Shown here: one piece after another, positions 13,809 through 17,215 of the stretch
Layout of the letters: each line of letters begins with the position of its first letter
Position numbering within the stretch: the stretch's first letter is position 1
Assembly (NCBI GenBank): GCA_036375165.1
Contig: DASUSI010000023.1
Coordinates: forward strand, 1-17,215
Origin: WHSM01 sp036375165
Lineage (GTDB): Bacteria > Actinomycetota > Actinomycetes > Mycobacteriales > Micromonosporaceae
Length of the DNA: 17,215 nt
Reading direction: 5' to 3'
The notes under the pieces: generated by a model
The model's input: the letters and a program-made list of their open reading frames with translations, nothing else
The model's database searches: none
Told to the model about the DNA's origin: nothing
Position numbers and translations under genes: made by a program

Positions 13809-15834
13809 CGATTCCCTGTCGATCCTGCCCGGCGGCGGGCTGCCGATTCCCGCTGCTTCCGGCGAGGCGTACCTGCCGTACCTGATCGCCGTGATCGGTC
13901 CCGACGACACGGTACGGCCGATCGCGGTGACCCGCCGACTGGACAACCCGGACGGCGGTTTCGTGGCGGAAGGGGAGTCGGACCGGTTTCATGCCCGTGC
14001 CACGGTGTCCAACCACGACGGATCATCGGCGACCCGGCTCGCGGTACGGCTCGATGTGACCTGCACCGCCACTGAGCCGACCGTCGCGGGCCTGCGGTTC
14101 GAGTTGCGGCTCGGCGTCACCGACGATCCCGGCTGGTTGATCCCGGGAGTGTTCTACGGCGAGAACCGGCTGCCCGACTGCACCCGGCGCTACCCCAGAT
14201 TCACCACCGCCGACCCGGACCCGGCCGGGCTGGAATCCGCCGAGTGGGCGTTCCGGGCCGACCGGGCGGCCACCCCGGCGGTGTTCGCCTGGGACCGGAC
14301 CGGCGGGGCCGCCCTGGTCACGGGTGAACGTTCCGGGCTCGGCCAGTCCGGGATCGGGTTCACGCTGGACGGCGACCGTCCGGTGCTGCGGCTGCACTTC
14401 CCGTACCGGGAGGAGCCGGTGGTGTACGACGGCTCGGAGACTCCCCGCCCGCCCGACCTGCCCCGCGTCCGGTGGCGTCCCGGACAGCGGGAACGCCTGG
14501 ACTTCGACATCCACCTGCTGGGTCGGGAGCGGCACGAGTACACCGACGTGCTGCGGGACGTCCACGCCCGAACCGCGCCCGGTGACATCGACGCGGTGCC
14601 GTGGGTGTCGGTGGCCGAGGCAGCCGACCTGGCCGCGTGGGGTCTCTACCGCTGGCACTACCGGCCCGACCCGCCGTTGTTGTTGGAGACCGCCGCGTTC
14701 GACCGGGAGGCTCTGGGGGAGCGCGGCGACCGGCCCGCGATGCACGTGTCGTGGGTGAGCGGCACCCCGTACGCGTACGCGCTGCTGCGCCACGGCCGGC
14801 GGCGGAGTCGCGCCGACTACGTCGCCGCCGCCGTGAGCGTGCTCGACCACATCGTGGACAACCTGGCCCCGGGCGGGACGTTCTGGGGACAGTGGAGCGT
14901 GTCCCGGGGTTGGCACGTCGGCTGGACGCCGGACCAGCGGCGGCTGCACTCCCGCACCCTCGGGGACGCGGCGCTGTTCCTGCTCCGGGCGGCGGTCGCC
15001 GAACAGGCCGCGGGGCAGGGCCGTCCGTCCTGGGTGGCCGCGGTCCGGTCCAATCTGGACGTGGCCGCTGCTGGTCAACGGCTGGACGGGGCGCTCGGCT
15101 CGGCGCACGACGCGGACACCGGAGCCGTGCTCGACTACGCCGGCACCGCCGGCCTGGCCTGGATCCCGCCGCTGGTGGAGGCGGCCGTCGCGTTGGACGA
15201 GCCGGGCTACCTGGAGGTGGCGCGCCGAGCCGGCCGCCACTACCTGGAAGCGGTCGACGCCGGGTTCCTCTGCGGCGCACCCGAGGACGTGGACCTCGCA
15301 CCCAGCTCCGAGGACGGTTACCTGGCGGTGATGGCGTACGTCCTGCTGTACGAGCACGACGGCGATCCCGGATGGCTGACCGCCGCCCGGCGAGCCGCCG
15401 ACTGGATGCTCACCTTCCGTTACACGTACGACGTGGCGTTCGACCCGTACACCCTGCTCGGCCAGTACGGCTTCCGGACCCGGGGCGCGGACCAGGCGTC
15501 CCCGGCCAACCAGCACCTGCACTCCTTCGGGTTGATCTGCGCCCCGGAGCTGGAACGCCTCGCCGAGTACGCCGACGACCCTTACTACCGGGAGTCGACC
15601 CGGGAGAACCTCGCCTGCTTCCGGCAGTTCGTCGCCCGCCGCGACGGCGACTTCAACGCGTACCGGGGCATGGTCAGCGAACGCTTCTACCAGACGGCCT
15701 GCTTCCAGCCCAAGGGGATGCTGCTCACGCTGTCCCACGCCTGGTGCGTCGGGGTGCTGCTGTACGCCTGCGAGTACGCGCTGCACGTCGCCGTCGCCGT
15801 CGCCGTCGCCGGGGACGAGGAGGTGGTGGCATGA
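13798..15834 (+). CDS. Uncharacterised protein, probable (alpha/alpha)-barrel glycosidase
   Basis: A 678-residue protein I cannot assign to a named family. Residues 1 to about 265 look beta-rich (RLDVTCTATEPTVAGLRF, IHLLGRERHEYTDVLRDVH). From about 267 on, regularly spaced helices with bulky aromatic turns resemble a six-hairpin toroid, as in several glycosidase families. Notable motifs are FWGQWSVSRGWHVGWTPDQ (Asp379) followed by HSRTLGDAALFLLRAAV, HDADTGAVLDY (His437, Asp438, Asp440, Asp446), SSEDGY (Glu505, Asp506) and GFRTRGADQASPANQHLH. Acidic residues in the turns are candidate catalytic residues. There is no signal peptide, so it is probably cytoplasmic. GTG 13798 is chosen because GGAG (13788-13791) lies 6 nt upstream and because it overlaps the previous gene by 11 nt; the open frame upstream reads as unnatural Cys-rich sequence. 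Its place between GH38 and GH1 supports glycan breakdown. An epimerase or lyase with the same fold cannot be excluded. Confidence 0.8.
   Translation: MSADDSLSILPGGGLPIPAASGEAYLPYLIAVIGPDDTVRPIAVTRRLDNPDGGFVAEGESDRFHARATVSNHDGSSATRLAVRLDVTCTATEPTVAGLRFELRLGVTDDPGWLIPGVFYGENRLPDCTRRYPRFTTADPDPAGLESAEWAFRADRAATPAVFAWDRTGGAALVTGERSGLGQSGIGFTLDGDRPVLRLHFPYREEPVVYDGSETPRPPDLPRVRWRPGQRERLDFDIHLLGRERHEYTDVLRDVHARTAPGDIDAVPWVSVAEAADLAAWGLYRWHYRPDPPLLLETAAFDREALGERGDRPAMHVSWVSGTPYAYALLRHGRRRSRADYVAAAVSVLDHIVDNLAPGGTFWGQWSVSRGWHVGWTPDQRRLHSRTLGDAALFLLRAAVAEQAAGQGRPSWVAAVRSNLDVAAAGQRLDGALGSAHDADTGAVLDYAGTAGLAWIPPLVEAAVALDEPGYLEVARRAGRHYLEAVDAGFLCGAPEDVDLAPSSEDGYLAVMAYVLLYEHDGDPGWLTAARRAADWMLTFRYTYDVAFDPYTLLGQYGFRTRGADQASPANQHLHSFGLICAPELERLAEYADDPYYRESTRENLACFRQFVARRDGDFNAYRGMVSERFYQTACFQPKGMLLTLSHAWCVGVLLYACEYALHVAVAVAVAGDEEVVA
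15787..15810 (+). repeat. Four tandem copies of GTCGCC
   Basis: A 24-bp perfect hexamer repeat, GTCGCC x4, 21 bp before the stop of the preceding gene's product, encoding Val-Ala repeated four times. Slippage by whole units would keep the reading frame, so it changes tail length only. The strong ribosome site of the GH1 gene (AGGAGG, about 15818-15823) lies just downstream. Confidence 0.85.
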
Positions 15835-17195
15835 CCCTGGCCTTCCCGGACGGCTTCCTGTGGGGGGCGGCCACCTCGGCGTACCAGGTTGAAGGCGCGG
15901 CGGACGCGGACGGTCGCGGCGAGTCGATCTGGGACGTGTTCTGCCGCCAGCCGGGCGGGATCGAGGCCGCTGACACCGGGGACGTGGCGTGCGACCACTA
16001 CCGGCGCTGGCGTGCCGACCTGGACCTGCTCACCGGGCTGAACCTGAACGCGTACCGGTTCTCGCTCGCCTGGCCCCGACTGTTCCCGACCGGTGACGGA
16101 CCGGCGAACCGGGCCGGGTTCGATCACTACGACCGGCTGATCGACGGCCTGCTCACCCGTGGCGTCACCCCGCTGGTCACCCTCTATCACTGGGACCTGC
16201 CGCAGGCGTTGCAGGACCGGGGCGGGTGGCGGTCCCGCGCCATTGTGGACCACTTCGCCTCGTACGCCGATGCCTGCTTCGCCGCGTACGGCGACCGGGT
16301 ACGGCACTGGGTCACGATCAACGAGCCGTGGATCGTCGGCGTGCTGGGGCACCTGCACGGCCTGCACGCCCCCGGGGAGAAGGACCCACGCGCGGCGGTC
16401 ACCGTGCTGCACCACCTGCTGCTCGGCCACGGTGAGGCGGTACGGGCGCTGCGGGCCCGGGGTGGCGACGGCCGGGCCGGTGTGGCGTACAGCCTGTTCC
16501 CGAACCACCCGGCGAGCGACATGGAAGCCGACCGGGAGGCGGCCTGGGGTTCCGACGGATACGTCAACCGCTGGTTCCTGGATCCGGTGCACGGCCGGGG
16601 CTACCCGCAGGACATGTGGCGGCGGTACGAGACTTTGATCGGCCCGTTGGACATGGTGCGCGACGGCGACACCGACGTGATCGCCTCGGGCAGCGACTTC
16701 ATCGGAGTGAACTTCTACACCGACCGGGTGATGCGCGCCGCGCCCGACGCCCGGCCGTTCGGGTGGGAGGTGGTGCCGGTCCCGGACGGCACCCGGGTCA
16801 CCGACACCGGCTGGGCCATCGTCCCGCGGGCACTGACCGACCTGTTGCTGCGGCTGCGCGCCGACTACGGTGTCGATCTCTACATCACCGAGAACGGGGC
16901 GGTCTATTCCGACCGGCCCGGCCCGGACGGCGCGGTGCACGACGAGCGCCGGGTGCGGTTCCTGCGCGAGCACCTGAGTGCGGTACACCGGGCGATCCAG
17001 GGCGGGGCGCCGGTACGGGGCTACTTCCACTGGTCCCTGATGGACAACTTCGAGTGGGCGATGGGGTACGCGCCCCGGTTCGGCCTGGTCCACGTGGACT
17101 ACCCGACCCAGCGGCGGACCGTGAAAGACAGCGGCCGGTACTACGCCAGGGTGGCGGCGGCGAACGCACTCCTGCCGGAGCCCGGGGATGGCTGA
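15831..17195 (+). CDS. Beta-glycosidase, glycoside hydrolase family 1
   Basis: Retaining exo-beta-glycosidase (beta-glucosidase type), 454 residues, normal for GH1. The N-terminal signature is FLWGAATSAYQVEGA, followed by TLYHWDLPQAL. Glu165 in TINEPW is the acid/base and Glu354 in ITENGA is the nucleophile; DNFEWAMGY with the conserved Glu-Trp pair lies near the C-terminus. It lacks a signal peptide, so it is cytoplasmic. ATG 15831 overlaps the stop of the preceding gene (ATGA) and follows a strong GGACGAGGAGGTGG ribosome site; the frame is open far upstream, but that part is a shadow of the previous gene. GH1 members act on beta-glucosides, beta-mannosides, beta-xylosides and others. The mannosidase and xylose neighbours make beta-mannosidase or beta-xylosidase activity worth considering, but sequence alone does not decide. 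Confidence 0.96.
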   Translation: MTLAFPDGFLWGAATSAYQVEGAADADGRGESIWDVFCRQPGGIEAADTGDVACDHYRRWRADLDLLTGLNLNAYRFSLAWPRLFPTGDGPANRAGFDHYDRLIDGLLTRGVTPLVTLYHWDLPQALQDRGGWRSRAIVDHFASYADACFAAYGDRVRHWVTINEPWIVGVLGHLHGLHAPGEKDPRAAVTVLHHLLLGHGEAVRALRARGGDGRAGVAYSLFPNHPASDMEADREAAWGSDGYVNRWFLDPVHGRGYPQDMWRRYETLIGPLDMVRDGDTDVIASGSDFIGVNFYTDRVMRAAPDARPFGWEVVPVPDGTRVTDTGWAIVPRALTDLLLRLRADYGVDLYITENGAVYSDRPGPDGAVHDERRVRFLREHLSAVHRAIQGGAPVRGYFHWSLMDNFEWAMGYAPRFGLVHVDYPTQRRTVKDSGRYYARVAAANALLPEPGDG

Positions 17196-17215
17196 GCCGC
17201 CGGTGACCCGGTGGC
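17188..17215 (+). CDS. Start of a downstream operon gene, cut by window edge
   Basis: ATG 17188 overlaps the GH1 stop as ATGGCTGA, the same 8-nt junction seen between the kinase and isomerase genes at 10511-10518. GGAG at 17177-17180 is a suitable ribosome site. Only nine codons (MAEPPVTRW) are visible, too few to identify anything. Confidence 0.45.

Noticed and set aside
14023..15786. Long minus-strand open frame opposite the 678-residue gene
   Set aside because: The peptide is compositionally biased with no recognisable domain; the plus-strand frame has a ribosome site and operon position.
14601..15830. Frame open upstream of GH1 as a fused extra domain
   Set aside because: It is the shadow of the 678-residue gene on the same strand; the peptide is Arg/Gly/Pro-rich and unnatural.

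Overview
The window is high-GC DNA (third codon positions are almost always G or C, with many GTG starts and overlapping stop/start pairs). It also carries a Streptomyces-type xylose isomerase, a CUT1 sugar ABC transporter without its own ATPase, and a probably leaderless regulator. Together these point to an actinobacterium, perhaps Micromonosporaceae; the family-level guess is inference. The whole window reads as one sugar and glycan catabolic locus, with no RNA genes, insertion sequences or CRISPR arrays seen.

Layout. On the minus strand, xylA (1306-2493) is followed one base later by xylB (1304 to beyond the left edge). They convert D-xylose to xylulose-5-phosphate. Divergently on the plus strand lies a tandem metallo-beta-lactamase-fold protein with a C-terminal Ig-like domain (2736-4550). 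It is preceded by a recognisable promoter whose start-point region is covered by a perfect 14-bp palindrome, TGGCAACGTTGCCA. Next come a coding-like gene remnant (4549-4713) and a LacI-family regulator (4784-5833). A second promoter follows, with a near-identical palindrome at the same position relative to the start point. It drives a tightly packed operon: solute-binding lipoprotein, two permeases, ROK sugar kinase, GmhA-like SIS isomerase, GH38 alpha-mannosidase, a 66-residue Ig-domain-like protein, an unrecognised 678-residue probable glycosidase, GH1 beta-glycosidase, and the start of a further gene at the right edge.

How it probably works (inference). The LacI-type regulator holds both operator-bearing promoters silent until an oligosaccharide or sugar ligand appears. 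The ABC system imports the oligosaccharide, energised by a shared ATPase encoded elsewhere. GH38, GH1 and the unknown 678-residue protein, none with a signal peptide, trim it in the cytoplasm. The ROK kinase and the SIS isomerase process one released sugar (mannose, or possibly a heptose). XylA and XylB process xylose. A substrate with both alpha-mannosyl and xylosyl residues, for example a plant-type N-glycan fragment, would fit this inventory, but nothing in the sequence proves it.

The most novel items are the 678-residue protein, the small stand-alone domain before it, the double MBL protein with one altered metal site, and the gene remnant between the MBL gene and the regulator.
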